Assembly: GCA_947396885.1 (NCBI GenBank)
Contig: OX377202.1
Coordinates: 31,487,407-31,551,406 of the forward strand
Origin: Heligmosomoides polygyrus polygyrus
Taxonomy: Eukaryota; Nematoda; Chromadorea; Rhabditida; Heligmosomidae
Direction of reading: 5' to 3'
Length of the DNA: 64,000 nucleotides
Below, piece after piece: positions 46,851-57,573 of the stretch. Position numbers and translations under genes: made by a program. Below the pieces are notes generated by a model, which was not told where the DNA came from, ran no database searches, and was given only the letters and a program-made list of their open reading frames with translations. Positions within the stretch are counted from its first letter, which is position 1. The number at the start of each line of letters is the position of its first letter.

Positions 46851-47112
46851 CGCTACCTGCGAGGAAAACACTAGTTGTTAGTCCCTTCTTAAATCTCTTA
46901 TACATCTTATGTACTCAGCTTGTTCGTTTTGTTTTCATGTTTTCGTGTTGTCATCTCCACACGTGCTTGCGCACGCATATCGGTTTCCAAGTACTTGAGT
47001 TCAGCAATAGCGTGCGATGACAATATGATGGTTGAATTGAACCCACAAGTGAGTTCAGTTTGGTCCAAGTGGCGCACGTTGACTGGCGTGCTCTGCTATA
47101 GAGAGATACCAG

Positions 47113-47404
47113 GACACACTACACTCCACAACAACACTCATTGTCAGTCGTTCCTAATAAAAACCCAGTACTCTTCAATATGAGGAACAGAAACCATGTT
47201 TATTGTGCGGAGCATATAGTAGTACCAAAGATGCACTGCATTATAAGCTCTAATAACGATGTATTGTTGCACAAAACTCTAGAGCCAGGTGGGACTCGAA
47301 CCCTCATCTCCTGCTTATCAGGCGGGAATGCTCTACGCCATTTCACCATCAGAGTTGTTTTCCATGCCAGCCCTTTGAGACCTAAAGGCATCGAAAATAT
47401 GTAT
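47113..47404 (-). repeat. SINE-2 (tRNA-like) copy inserted in RTE-C
   Basis: On the - strand it contains a tRNA-like section (about 47284-47355): an A-box-like TGGCGTAGAGCATTC, an anticodon-stem-like CCTG...CAGG and a B-box-like GGGTTCGAGTCCC. This is followed by the family tail TGGCTCTAGAGTTTTGTGCA and TAATGCAGTGCATC. Upstream of the tRNA-like part is a family leader (CTCAAAGGGCTGG(C/T)ATGG). The surrounding RTE-C sequence is interrupted cleanly, showing it is an insertion rather than a tRNA gene. Confidence 0.75.
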
Positions 47405-47574
47405 ATAGAGCCGTCGTCCAACCGGTAGCGATTACGGCGCTGAGTGTTGGCCTGTGACTAAGGAAGTTGAAACGCGCCTCAGCGTCATGGAGACAAGGAT
47501 GCTGTGCTTCACGGCTGGAGTCACTCGCATGGACCGCATCCGAAGCGATGCCATTCGGCAAAAGTTCGGTGTCG

Positions 47575-47632
47575 CGCCGATAGCTGACAAGATGCGAGAA
47601 GCTCGCTTCTCGCATCTTGTCAGCTATCGGCG
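47575..47632. repeat. Perfect 28-bp-arm palindrome
   Basis: Arms 47575-47602 and 47605-47632 are exact reverse complements with a 2-nt loop. The left arm is normal RTE-C coding sequence (IADKMREA). The right arm is an inverted copy placed between the codons for EAR and YGHVLRG, where other family members have only LRW. This fits a replication template switch within the copy. Confidence 0.95.
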
Positions 47633-47855
47633 ATTTTACGGCCACGTTCTGCGTGGGAAAGAAGGCAGCGTCCGCAAGATAGGAGTTGGAAATGTCGACC
47701 TAGAAGACGCCCGAAAAAGCGTTGGTCCGGTACGTTATATATGGAATTGAAAGTAGCTTGTGTCCATCCTGATCTAGCGCTGGATCGGGAAAAGTGGCGT
47801 TCATGACACCAGAAAAGCGGTCTCCCTACGAAGCGGGACATACACTGAAAAATAA

Positions 47856-48344
47856 GAAGAAAAGATCCTTTTAGGTTTAGGAATGCGAGATGCAACAAAC
47901 GAAAGAAGATCGACGGTGGACGACAGTTGGATTCTCTGTAGTTTATCCATCCATACTTAAGCCTTTTTGGATTTCTAACATTGCGCGATGATGGTAGGTG
48001 CCCGGTTTTATTTATTTAATTATTCAGTGTGTAGATCAAGGTCTAATGTAAGGAAATTAAGAAACAAATCAATACAAAAACACAAACACACATCTTCCAC
48101 AGCATATGTAAATTAAAGCATAAGAAGAGCGAAACAAAACATTGTCACCAACAAAGCGTATGACATGGCAAATCGTCATCGTCAGTATAAAAAATTCTTT
48201 AAAAAGATCAACGAATCGGAACGAAACTTTGGCGAAAGATTCCTTCGGAAACGCTTGTTTAACAATTAAAGGTACATGATCCAAGATATAGCAATAACAG
48301 AGAAATGACAAGTCGAAAACAGGCGACATTTATAATTCGACAAC
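47856..48344. other. Unassigned AT-rich DNA
   Basis: No gene recognised. The - strand open frame 48069-48329 directly follows a CR1-like RT fragment and may be its decayed continuation. Confidence 0.35.
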
Positions 48345-48700
48345 CTAAGAGATCTTTAAGTCCTCTGCGTACACTTTTTGCGTGACCCCTAGGTTGGTTA
48401 TGCAGTAAGGAAGTTCGAAGGTGTAACGCAGGAATAAGATTGGCGATAATACTCCACCATAAGGAACACCGCTTGTTACGGGAAAAACTTTGGAGTATTG
48501 GCCCATAACCCTAAACTGATATGTTCTGCTATCAGGTTCATTTGTCCCCGAACAAGCAAAATACAGTTTACTTCGAATGGAACGGGTCTGGGGCCAGAAT
48601 GCACTTGTATATGGTGCACTCTAAAATGCTGCAAGAACAGCTTTTCATCAGCTACCTTTTGCAGCATTTCTCTCCATCTTCCCTTGAGAGCGAGAGCCAA
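48345..48700 (-). pseudogene. CR1-like RT fragment
   Basis: The - strand reads VTSGVPYGGVLSPILFLRYTF and VYAEDLKIS (about 48350-48480), the palm region of a CR1-like RT. The catalytic ADD is changed to AED and the frame is closed by a stop right after. The preceding part (48476-48703) is open but poorly conserved. No other domain is present. Confidence 0.7.
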
Positions 48701-48733
48701 CAAGAGATGTAAATTCCCGCGAGCAGTTAAACA

Positions 48734-48937
48734 TTACAGAGCAGGTCGCTCGAGGCCCTCGTTCCTTATGCCTCCACATCGTTCCTTTGACGGTGCCTTA
48801 GCGTGGTGGTTGGTCTGAAGAAGTGCACTGAAACGTAAGCGAAGCACATAGCCGCCACGAAGGAGCAAGGCCATCAGAAGGATCGCCATCAGAAGCCCAG
48901 TCGCTGCGCCGCAGCGATCGTCCACACATTGTCGCAT
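48734..48937 (-). other. Possible exon with a transmembrane or signal-anchor segment
   Basis: A - strand frame of 67 codons with a strongly hydrophobic stretch GLLMAILLMALLLRGGYVL near its start, then a basic tail. No neighbour supports it, and it lies head to head with the frame at 48952. It could be the start of a real membrane protein gene or chance. Confidence 0.25.
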
Positions 48938-48951
48938 TTCGTTGGTGCTAA

Positions 48952-49110
48952 TGGCAGACGTTGACGGATCGTTTCGACCGATGAAGTCGACGTCGGTGTC
49001 CCGCGATCGATCCGAACAAAGATCGCCGTCAAGGTTCGTCTACCGCGAATTCAGCCATGTCATCTACACACCGCGTCGAGAATCCCACCATCATTCCGTT
49101 GCTGCGTAAC
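48952..49110 (+). CDS. Possible first exon, Ser/Arg-rich N-terminus
   Basis: An ATG opens a 52-codon frame (MADVDGSFRPMKSTSVSRDR, then SPSRFVYREFSHVIYTPRRE and a His-rich end). Its composition is not that of the nearby repeats. A GTAACT just before the stop could be a splice donor. No downstream exon was identified and no family is recognised. Confidence 0.25.
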
Positions 49111-49649
49111 TGGTCATCGCTTTGCTCTTCGCCGGTCATCATGTCGCCCATCTTCCCTCTTAGGCCAACTTCCGATGCCTGTTCTGTCGTAACCGCTTCT
49201 CTTTGCCTTCATCACGAGTCCGCTGAGAATTTTCGACGTTGGCGATCGTATGATTCATGTGACAGAGCAGTTCTAACCAGATTACCCTACATTCAATATG
49301 CCTTGATTTCTGCGAGTAAAGATCGAGAATAGAACCCGTGCCTTCAACACCTTAGAAAAAATCGTAAAAAAAATCGACAACATTTCCGATTCCGTTGAAA
49401 GGCAAAGCAGAATGGTGCCTAACCTGCCCAACTAGTGACTAATGACAAAAAATCATTAAATTTTGGGCAATATCCTACTATATATAAGCGAGAACGGTCG
49501 TTTGTCTGTGGGTGCGTTTGTTTGTGGGTGTGTTTGTTTGCACAGAAGTGCTGAAGGAGTGTGTTGGGAGGAAGTATGGGGAAGGGGAGGGGGGGGGGGA
49601 GGTTGTAGTTGTCACCAGTTGTCAACTGTTGTAGTTGTCGACAGGCGTT

Positions 49650-50040
49650 CATGTTCAGATGACATGTCACCAATGTGGCGCAAAGAACGTTAAGGTTGAG
49701 AAGAGGTGTCACCGATGTCCCGCAAGGGTTGTTCGGATTCAGACGACGTGTGACTGATGTCGCGCAAAGCAGGCCCGACTTAAGAAGACATGTCACCGAC
49801 GTCGTTCATCAGGTGCCTGGATTCAGAAGAGGTGTCACCAATGTCGCGAAAGGCCTTCCAGGCTCAGACGACGTGTCACCGATGTCGCGCCAGGGTTCCG
49901 AATTCTCACAACGTGTCAACAATGTCACGCAAAGCACGTTCAGGTTGAGGACACATGTCACCGACGTCGTTCATCAGGTGCCGGGATTCAGAAGAGGTGT
50001 CACCGATGTCGCGCGAGGGTTCCGGATTTAGACGATGTGT
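49650..50040. repeat. Minisatellite A, about 40-50 bp units
   Basis: At least eight units share GTGTCACCGATGTCGCGC-type cores (variants GTGTCACCAATGTCGCG, ATGTCACCGACGTCGTTC) with spacers built on TTCAGACGAC or TTCAGAAGAGG. A longer-period repeat is also visible: the block CACCGACGTCGTTCATCAGG occurs near 49794 and 49959. Confidence 0.85.
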
Positions 50041-50665
50041 TATCAGTGAAGGTGGGACCAGTAATGGGGGACCGGTGAAGGATGGGGTCCCAGTAAGGAG
50101 GACCGATAAAGGGTTGACCAATAAAGGAGGGACCAGTGAAGGTGGGACCAGCATTGGGACCGGTGAGGGGGATCCAGGGAAGTGGGACCGGTGAATGAGG
50201 GGGGAGGGGTCCATTAAAGATGGGACCGGTGAGGAAGGGACCAGTAATGGGGACCGGTGAAGGGAGGGGGAGGGGGAGTGGTCCAGTGAAGGGTGGACCG
50301 GTGAAGGAGGGGAGGGGTCCAGTGAAGGGGGGACCGATAGAAGGTTAACCAGGTGAAGGGGACCGGTGAGGAAGGTACCAGTAATGGGGACCGGTGAATG
50401 GGGGGGGGGGAAGAGGTCCAGTGAAGAGGGACCGAAAAGGGTTAATGAATAAAAGGAGGACGACTGAAGGTGGGACCAGTGATGGGGATCGGTGAAGGAT
50501 AGGATGACCAGCAAAGAGGGGACCAGTAAGGGGAGGTCCAGCGAAGGTGGAAGCAGTAGTAGGGACCGACGAAGGGGGGGGGATCGTGAAGGGTGAACCG
50601 GAAAATGGCTGACAACAAAGGGGAACAAGTGATAAGGGATCAGTTAAGGGTCGTCCAGTGAAGGA
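50041..50665. repeat. Minisatellite B, short GGACC(A/G)GTGAAGG units
   Basis: Dozens of variants of GGGACC(A/G)GTGAAGG / GGGACCAGTAATGG run head to tail, with G-rich spacers of varying length (several runs of 8 or more G). On the - strand the same tract is C/T-rich and gives a false Pro/Ser-rich frame of 240 codons (49906-50628). Confidence 0.9.
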
Positions 50666-50846
50666 GATGGACCTGTTTCGCCCTATTCCGCTATACCATT
50701 CTATATAGCAAAACCAGTTTTTTACTGTAATGAATGAGAGAAGGTCTAAAGAGGAGAAGAAGACGTTCGGAGTGTTCTATTCTCCGGGTTTGGGGTGAAG
50801 CCCCAACCAGACGTTTGGCGGCCGGCAGGCCGTGGAACGTCTGGTA

Positions 50847-52020
50847 AGGCTATATGTCATGCTGATGGCTTCTTGCCAGCAGGTGATGATACGAAGATTA
50901 AAACCATAAAATAGAACTTTCGAGCAGTTCAACGCTCCAAATGTACGGGATGATTTTCAAATTGGGCTGGTGTACTATGGAAAAAAAGTCAACAGTCGGA
51001 AAATTGGCAGAAATTTCCCTGAAAGTCCCGTAGGCTCGCTGCAATACTGTACGAAACTTTAAAGTGCGCACTCCATCAAGTTCTACTCGTAAATTTCGCC
51101 ACAAATTAGGGTGAGCTCTGCACTGATCAGGACAAATGTGTTGAAGCTTTCATGTTTCCTCCGCCCGCTAGAACCCACTGTGATAGTCTAATTCTGTGCA
51201 TGGTGACTCAGGAAAGGTCTACGTAAAGTTCTCATGATGTTAGTAGATTCGATGGCGGCTCCATAGAGGTGTTCAAAACTTTGGGCGGTCTCAGTTTATG
51301 GCGTTATGGAGTTTATGCAGAGTGAAATCAGGTGACCGCAGGTTAATGCTTGAGGTCTCCTGCTTCAACGTTGAGGTCACCATCATTAGTGGTGCAATTT
51401 CGTGTTGTAGTTTTAAATTTCATCATCAGCTCGACCTTTTATGTGATTTTCGCCTGAATTTTGAAATTTTGAAAGGTATCTTTAATCCACTGAAGCGATT
51501 TCGACCAAAATTTGTAGATAATTGCGTACAGTTAAGTTCGAAAGATCACGGATCCTCATAAGGAACATCAATCCTGTGTGAACCTGATAGAAGGCACCTT
51601 GAATGCGTGAATCAGGCTGTGGCACGTCGAAATAATTAGATTTGCAGTGTATAGCTAAAAGTTTCCAATGTCCCTAAGAGGCAACACTGTAATTATCAGT
51701 ATATTTTTTAGCTATTGGTGCTTGAAAACAAGCGCTTCAAGTGCCGATTTCAAGCGCCGATATGGTAGAGTTGATTCACGCTGTTGATCAGGGAAGATGA
51801 GCACTCTTCTTTGGCTTGCATTTCGGCGTAGTTGCCTTCGTCAGTTCCCAAAAAAACCGAAGATACGTTTTGATAGTACTCACCCAAGCTCCATTTCGTC
51901 TTACAGGAGCCAATTCTTAAGAAAACAAGAAGTTGAGGTCGTAGGGAACACTGAATCTGAACTGGTCGAGTTGATCCACCAGTCACCCTAGATGAAGGCG
52001 ATTGGGGCTAACTTGTCGAT
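50847..52020. other. Unassigned intergenic DNA
   Basis: No gene or repeat recognised. Frames reach 87 codons (51298-51561) without motifs. Confidence 0.4.
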
Positions 52021-52088
52021 CAGTTAATAATATATGTAAACTATTTAAGAACTAAGAATTCTAAATAATTTACATATAATATTAACTG
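52021..52088. repeat. 68-bp AT-rich hairpin
   Basis: Arms CAGTTAATAATATATGTAAA (52021 on) and the reverse complement CAGTTAATATTATATGTAAA (from 52088 inward) pair over about 27 bases with three mismatches, leaving a short loop around AGAATT. It is probably a tiny palindromic MITE. Confidence 0.7.
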
Positions 52089-52614
52089 ATTCTATTGAGT
52101 GGCTGTGCGGGTATACTTATATTAATGGTCCCCTTGTCCCAGGGACCACTACGTTTGCAAACAGAACACCTCGACATGGTGTCAGTGAAATGCATGGGTC
52201 ACACCTGAAGGCAATCGAGCTATGTGTCAGATTGCACCAAGCCAAGTAAACGAAAACGTGAACTTTTGCAGAATGGAAAGGAGCAGAGAAATATTGTCAG
52301 GCGCGAGTTTTGTCGTGTACAACGGCTTTTAAGATTTTAGGTTCTGAGCTACCCAAGATTCTTTCCCTCCTTGGTCGGTGAATTGGTGAAGACCAGAGCA
52401 CAGTTGCTTTTTGGTTGGCTATCGTAAGTCGGGTCTCGTACTAAACGCATCTTTTTATTTGCACAATACCTCGAAAATTTGCGGCGCTTCACAGCAGGGG
52501 TTGATAACGACCACGTTCATTCTTTATCCTTTATTAAAATCCATCGGTTCTTAAATCAATTGAACTTGATAGCGGTGATAGCGAAAACATCGGCTCAAAT
52601 CCACAACTTCTGTG
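52089..52614. other. Unassigned intergenic DNA
   Basis: Nothing recognisable except short motif-free frames. Confidence 0.4.
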
Positions 52615-52800
52615 CTGCTCTAGAAAAGAGCCGAGTATTGGTAGAATATATCGTAGTCTGTTCTAACGATGTTTTGTTGCGATCTGAGCTCTAGCGCCAG
52701 GCGGAACTCGAACCTACTTCGCCTGCTAACCGAACAGGAATGCTCTACTCCACTACGCCGTTTAATCACCCCACCTGACACTATCTCGTTAGCGTTTTTC
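52615..52800 (-). repeat. SINE-2 (tRNA-like) copy
   Basis: The - strand has a TAGTGGAGTAGAGCATTC A-box-like section, a CCTG..CAGG stem, the B-box-like AGGTTCGAGTTCC and then the family tail GGCGCTAGAGCTC, CAACAAAACATCGTTA. The tRNA fold is incomplete, so this is a tRNA-derived repeat. Confidence 0.65.
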
Positions 52801-53422
52801 GTTTCATCAAGAACATAGAGCCAGGCCACTCGGCGCTTTAAGCATTTGACATCGATCTAGATTACTGTTGTGTCTTTTGTTCTCATCTACGAATGGCCCT
52901 GTGTAAAACCGCGGGTGTTTTGCAGATTTCGTGGGTTGTCTGTTTTTCCGGAACATTTCACCATGAACTGTGCTGAAAGAGTAGAATACGCATAAAGGAC
53001 AAATTCTTTTTGAACAAGTTTCCGCTGATTCGATCAACGCTTCCTCTGTTGTACTTTTCTTCTCCTCCGTTGTCAGAATCCAAGAGCCACTAACAGATTC
53101 TTTCTCGCTTTCTTAGCAGCTCCACACCGCCTTTGAGGTTTTATACATATCAGATGACGTTCACTCTTGACGCTGCTGATAAAGTGACGCTGAAGGAAGC
53201 CGAGTGGGAAGAGGCGGAATATGCTGACGGCCTCATCACGCCAGGGGAGATTCTCAACAAACTTGGTACCTTATTTTCTTACGTTTCTTCAACAAATTCC
53301 TTCTGGTCTTTATTTCTCAGAGCAATGCAAAGCACGTTCCTTGGCGTCTTATACTCTGATTCTCAGTAAGTTGTAGTAGGTTCGAGTGACGAGCTTCCTT
53401 GGCTTTCTGAGCTATCTATCTA
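52801..53422. other. Intergenic DNA with one exon-like stretch
   Basis: No gene was identified with confidence. A possible exon at about 53152-53264 on the + strand follows TTTTATACATATCAG, a good acceptor. It encodes MTFTLDAADKVTLKEAEWEE and ADGLITPGEILNKLG, and ends at GTACCT, a possible donor. The acidic peptide is protein-like but belongs to no family I recognise. Confidence 0.3.
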
Positions 53423-54597
53423 TCAGATTGTCCGGCAAGAGCACACTTTTGCCAATGGACCTCTGTCGACTTATTCTATCAGCGAAAAAATTAGGTGGTC
53501 GAAGTCGACAAAATCTACGAAAGCTGTTTTGGCTTGGTCCTGATTGATCAATGTTTTACCAACGAAATGTTCTAAAAAAGTTTGAAAAGGTGGTAGTCGG
53601 TTGGAGAGAGGTCTGGAGAATATGGCGGCTGAGCCAGAACTTCAACTCCCAGTTCGTTTAATTTTCGAATAGTGATTTGCGGCACGTGTGAGTGGGCGTT
53701 ATCGTGCAAAAGAATCGGGCCTCTTCTGTTGACCAATGCTGCTGAGTTTGACGCAATTTCGTCAATTTCCTTACAGTAGGACGGACTCTGCTGTGATCGT
53801 GACCTGGTGCCAAAAAGTTGTAATGGATCACACCAGCCGCCGACCACCACACAGTGACCATTACCTTTTTTGGGTGGAGGTTCGTCTTTGGAAAATGCCT
53901 GGGAGAATTCGTCGGCGTTCAACCGCTGTCCGGAACGTTTCCTGTGATCATACAGAATCCACTTTTCATCACAGGTGATGATTCGACACAAAAGCTGGTC
54001 AGTTTTGTTGCGTAAAAATAGAGAAGAACAAATCTCGAAGCGTAACAGATTTTGCCGCTCACTCAACCCGTGTGGCACCCAGTTTTCGAGCTTTTTCGCC
54101 TTCGCACGGCGTTTCAAAGCATCAGCAACAGCAGTTTTATTGACGTCCAGCTCTTACGCGTTTCCGCAAACTGCTTGGGATGGTTCAGCTTCCACCAATT
54201 CCTCCAACTCGTCCTCCAGGATTGCTCTAGGCCGATTGGGGTCATCTTCGAGCAGCCTGAAATTTCTGTTTCGAAATTTACTGAGCCACTGGCGAACAGT
54301 GCTCTATCCAACACTATTTGACCACACACTTGATTGATTTGAAGAGCTGTCTCGGCTACGGACTCCCAATTTGGAATTAAAATAAAATATTGTTCGGAAT
54401 TGCTCCTTTTTTCAGAAATATAACAGAAACATAACAGAACTATAAAACAATGTTGACATATAAATTATTCAGTCAGATGGAGCGAAAAATTCTGCACAGG
54501 AACTAACACTGATGCATAATGCAACTTGAATTTTTAGTTAGTATTAGACGAATGAAAAATAGCAACAAAAACGCTAAGAACTTTTCGGACAACCTAA
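53423..54597 (-). mobile_element. Mariner element with both TIRs
   Basis: 1175 bp between TA dinucleotides (53421-53422 and 54598-54599). Ends are TCAGATTGTCCGGCAAG at the left and TTAGGTTGTCCGAAAAG reading inward from the right. The - strand transposase has CDEKWILYDHRKR (first Asp), ILLHDNAHSH (second Asp) and PPYSPDLSPTDYHLF (third Asp), with 34 residues between the second and third: the DD34D signature of mariner. The longest open part is 53572-54117 (181 codons). The N-terminal DNA-binding part is frameshifted and carries stops, so the copy is not active. It is the same family as 32999-34050. Confidence 0.92.
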
Positions 54598-54797
54598 TAA
54601 AGTGGCGGAAAACAAATGCTGCAGAAACAACTAAGTTGAGCGCTAGCTGTCGAACAGTCTTCTTTGGATCTGCTTCATCTACAAAGTGGTCCACAAATGC
54701 TACAACGAAATTTGGCTACCTTGTTAAGAGATGCTTGTCAAATGCGTTTAACCATAAGTTACAATCTCGATTCAGTTTCTTTACGCCTCATGTGGCT

Positions 54798-54950
54798 GAT
54801 ATCGAGGTTGTAAGCTCTCGTAACGATGTTTTGTTGTGAACAGGACTCTAGCGCCAAACGGGACTCGAACCCGCACCTCTTGCAGTTCTTGCTGAGGGGG
54901 CGGGGAAAGTTCTACACCAGTACACCACCGGCCAGTTTGATCGAACGCAG
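54798..54950 (-). repeat. SINE-2 (tRNA-like) copy
   Basis: The - strand shows GGTGGTGTACTGGTGTAGAA (A-box region), a longer-than-normal anticodon region, GTGCGGGTTCGAGTCCCG (T arm and B box) and the tail GGCGCTAGAGTCCTG with ACAACAAAACATCGTTACGA. The anticodon section holds extra bases (CCGCCCCCTCAGCAAGAACTGC), which rules out a normal tRNA. Confidence 0.65.
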
Positions 54951-55044
54951 CACCCACACCTCGTGGAGCCGATCAGCACTCACCCGTACATGGGATCAGC
55001 ATGGAACCAGTTAGCTGATGGTCTTGATAGAAATGATTCAATTC

Positions 55045-55215
55045 AGTTTCTTTCGGCCTCAAAGGGCTGGTATGGAAAACAGCTCCGGTGATGTAATGGC
55101 GTGGAGAATTCCTGCCCGGTCAGCAGGAGGTGCGGGTTCGAATCCCACTTGGCTCTAGAGTTTTGTGCAAAGAAGTCGTTAGAGGTTGTAATGCAGTGCA
55201 TCCTTGGTCCTACGC
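55045..55215 (+). repeat. SINE-2 (tRNA-like) copy
   Basis: The + strand has the leader CCTCAAAGGGCTGGTATGG, then GTGATGTAATGGCGTGGAG (A-box region), CCTGCCCGGTCAGCAGG (anticodon-like stem), GTGCGGGTTCGAATCCCAC (T arm and B box) and the tail TGGCTCTAGAGTTTTGTGCA with TAATGCAGTGCATCCTTGG. The leader and tail match the copy at 47113-47404, which confirms a dispersed family. Confidence 0.7.
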
Positions 55216-55849
55216 TCCTCCCAATTACCTTGATTCCAATTTCTCATATTGAAGATTACTGGGCTTTCATTTGGAACGACCAACGATCAATACTGTTTTT
55301 GAGTGTAGGGCACTTCAAGGTCTTTTTCGAAATAAACATTAGATGAATGGGTGTGAGGTACAATTAAAGTATGATATTCATTTGTCGATCATACGCCATG
55401 CGTCAACGAACTGGAACAACTTTTCACACGTGTGCGTAACCTGTGTACTAATATGCTGTAAGTAGTTCAAAAAAATATGCTGTAAGTAGTTCCCTGTAGG
55501 GAATGCCTTGATGACTCACGATCAGCTATGAGCACGAAAAAGTAGGAAGGACAAAATCATAAACATAAAAAACGTACGAGTTAATGTACAAAGCTGGAGC
55601 GTGTCGCTCAAGCTGGGAATCCAGCCAATGCTTTCTTTGACCAAAAAGTGCTTGCAGCTCAACCATTCTAAAAACGTGAAAACAACAACGCGTTTATGAG
55701 TATTTCTGGGGAGGGTATGCCGAGATTGGCCTCTATTAGTAGTTATTCGCCTTCAATGATTTTTTAAAATTATGCTATCCCCACATTGTGGATTTCGCGT
55801 AGAACGATAAATGTCAGTAAAAGTCTCCATCAGAAAGCCACAAAAATTA
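55216..55849. other. Unassigned AT-rich DNA with a short tandem copy
   Basis: ATATGCTGTAAGTAGTTC is present twice, at 55451-55468 and 55475-55492. No gene recognised. Confidence 0.5.
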
Positions 55850-56649
55850 CGCTGCATTTAAGTTAAGCATAACTCCGCTGTTTTGGATCCGTCTTTAAAG
55901 AAATGAGCTGGCCGCGAAACTAGGAAGTTGGACACCCAAATCCGGATTTCGTCGTAGTCGGCGAACTTCTTCGCAGCCCAGGCGTGCTGCATTGAGCGGA
56001 AAATGTCGTAGTCGGATGGGGCAATGTCAGTGCTGTACAGCAAATGAGGCAAAACGGTTCAACCAAGTCCCTCGATTTTCTGCTGAACGACTTCTGCAAT
56101 ATGAGGCCTCGCACCATCACGTAGCAAGTTCGTAAAGGACGTCTCAACTTGATTTGGATTTAGATTTGTGGCAGGATTTGAAGTAGGATTTGAAGCAAAC
56201 AAACTCTACTGCAAGCTGTTGAGACGCCTTTGTTGGATCAATTTCAACAGCAGTCCGTGAAAGGTCGCTATTGGCGATAGGTGCCTGTCTTTCGTGCTCA
56301 TTGTCTTCAAGACTTTCGTCGCCGGCTGCAAAACGTTGAAACCACCGCTGGCATTGTCTTTTGGAAACGACATCTTCGCCAAATGCAGCTACTAATGAAC
56401 GATGCGATTCCGCGACGGATTTCTTCAATCTGAAGTCGTAGAGCAGGCACGCGAGCACAATCATTTTCTGGTCCATTGTAGTCTGAAGACTATAACATCA
56501 GAAATCGATGAGGGAATGATGTAGGAAAAATAGGAAATGTGGAAGATGAAACGCCGCGGACAAGTAACCTTAAGAGGGCTCACAAACGATATGATTAGCT
56601 GTGAAAAGAAGGCCACAATATACGCGACATTCCGTGTGGGACACCCTAA
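55850..56649 (-). pseudogene. Second mariner lineage, catalytic core deleted
   Basis: The right end GGACACCCTAA abuts TA (56650-56651) and reads inward TTAGGGTGTCCCACACGG, a Tc1/mariner-type end distinct from the other copies. The - strand encodes an N-terminal helix-turn-helix domain (56144-56476; SVAESHRSLVAAFGEDVVSK, RQCQRWFQRFAAGDESLED). It then passes directly to the C-terminal block (STDIAPSDYDIFRSMQHAWA, KKFADYDEIRIWVSNFLVSR; 55858-56052). The section holding the first two catalytic Asp residues is missing. The left inverted repeat was not found. Confidence 0.85.
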
Positions 56650-57573
56650 TAGATGAAATGGGCGTGCTCTCTACAGCTAGATGCAACCGCCGATCCTTCG
56701 GAACATGCAAAGGAGCGCACATCACAGCAGCGATTATACAGCGCTCTTCTTCGACATGGAGAGCTGGGTTTCGAGTAAGGCGTAAAAACGGTACCTGCTG
56801 TCCGCTGAAAAAAAGGATGGCCAGGTTGATGCCGGATACACTCTTCTAAATAGGAGCGAGATGATGACATCTGACAAGGAAAGGTTCCCAAGTCGTCTTG
56901 AGCTTTTGCGACGGTATTTTGGCAGGATGTAGAGCCCTGTGAGTGGAGTCTAGCACCACAGTTAGTTTTTGCTGAACGATTATTTAAAGACCTGAAAAGG
57001 AGGCCTGAAAACATGCGCGCAACTATTATCAACCTCTACGGCATCCAAAGAGAAGTGCTTCGGTGGTGCAGCCGGTAACACTGCCGTCTCGCAGGAGTAC
57101 ACGGTCAGGCTTTCAGTTCAAGTCTGAGTGCTGTCACTATTTTTGTATGTACGTATTAGTCTGTTTTATTACACTTTCTTATGATCACAGGAGTCAATTT
57201 TAGACCACCAATGCTTACAACAAACCAAGGCTCTCTACCTGTATGCGCCTTCATACGTGCTAGTTTTTCAGCTATGCATATCTGCACCATATCACTTCTC
57301 TGCAAATAAAAAGTCCGACACATTATTAAATTAAAAGTCTTATATTTAATATTCTCCTTCCAGTCAACAGTTATGGTACAAAACTATGAAACAAAAAGCC
57401 AGTGAGGAACAATCTTCTCCCTGGCAAGGAATGACCACTTGTTCTTCGTTGAACGCGTAATTTGTGGGGGTAGAAAAGGGTTCTGGGCAAACATCGACGC
57501 GTAGCCAGCTGCCACCAACGCGTATGGCAGACACGGCCGAAACACCGAAGCGCAGAACTGTCGGTAGGATCGT

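Larger units (their letters stand above)
46960..47840 (+). pseudogene. RTE-C 3' fragment split by SINE-2
   Basis: The C-terminal half of RTE-C: VSKYLSSAIACDDN and SSVWSKWRTLTGVLCYREIP up to about 47112. It resumes at about 47405 with the RAVVQPVAI block, METRMLCFTAGVTRMDRIRS and GVAPIADKMREAR, and the 3' end CGGGACATACACTGAAAAATAAGAAG at about 47855. Between the halves lies a SINE-2 copy of about 290 bp. The fragment also carries a perfect inverted duplication at 47575-47632. Confidence 0.85.
49473..50846 (+). mobile_element. Candidate Helentron/HINE-like non-autonomous element
   Basis: The left end TCCTACTATATATAAGCGAG, followed by AACGGTCGTTTGTCTGTG, has the TC start and AT-rich lead typical of Helitron/Helentron termini and is preceded by A. 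The interior is filled by two minisatellites. Near the right are two adjoining stem-loops: GGTTTGGGG/CCCCAACC and CCAGACGTT/AACGTCTGG (50787-50844), the latter ending CTGG followed by T. No Rep/helicase ORF is present. The right boundary is a guess, because the hairpin usually lies some bases before the terminal CTRR. Confidence 0.4.

Noticed and set aside
49906..50628. 240-codon Pro/Ser-rich protein on the - strand
   Set aside because: It is the reverse reading of a GGACCGGTGAAGG minisatellite, so openness and composition follow from the repeat.
49650..50665. CRISPR array
   Set aside because: Repeats vary in sequence and length, spacers are not unique and the context is eukaryotic; this is minisatellite DNA.
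55085..55160. Functional tRNA genes at 55085-55160, 54840-54935, 52685-52765, 47284-47355 and 13068-13158
   Set aside because: B boxes are good, but D arms, anticodon regions or acceptor stems are irregular, and four share leader and tail sequences of a dispersed repeat.
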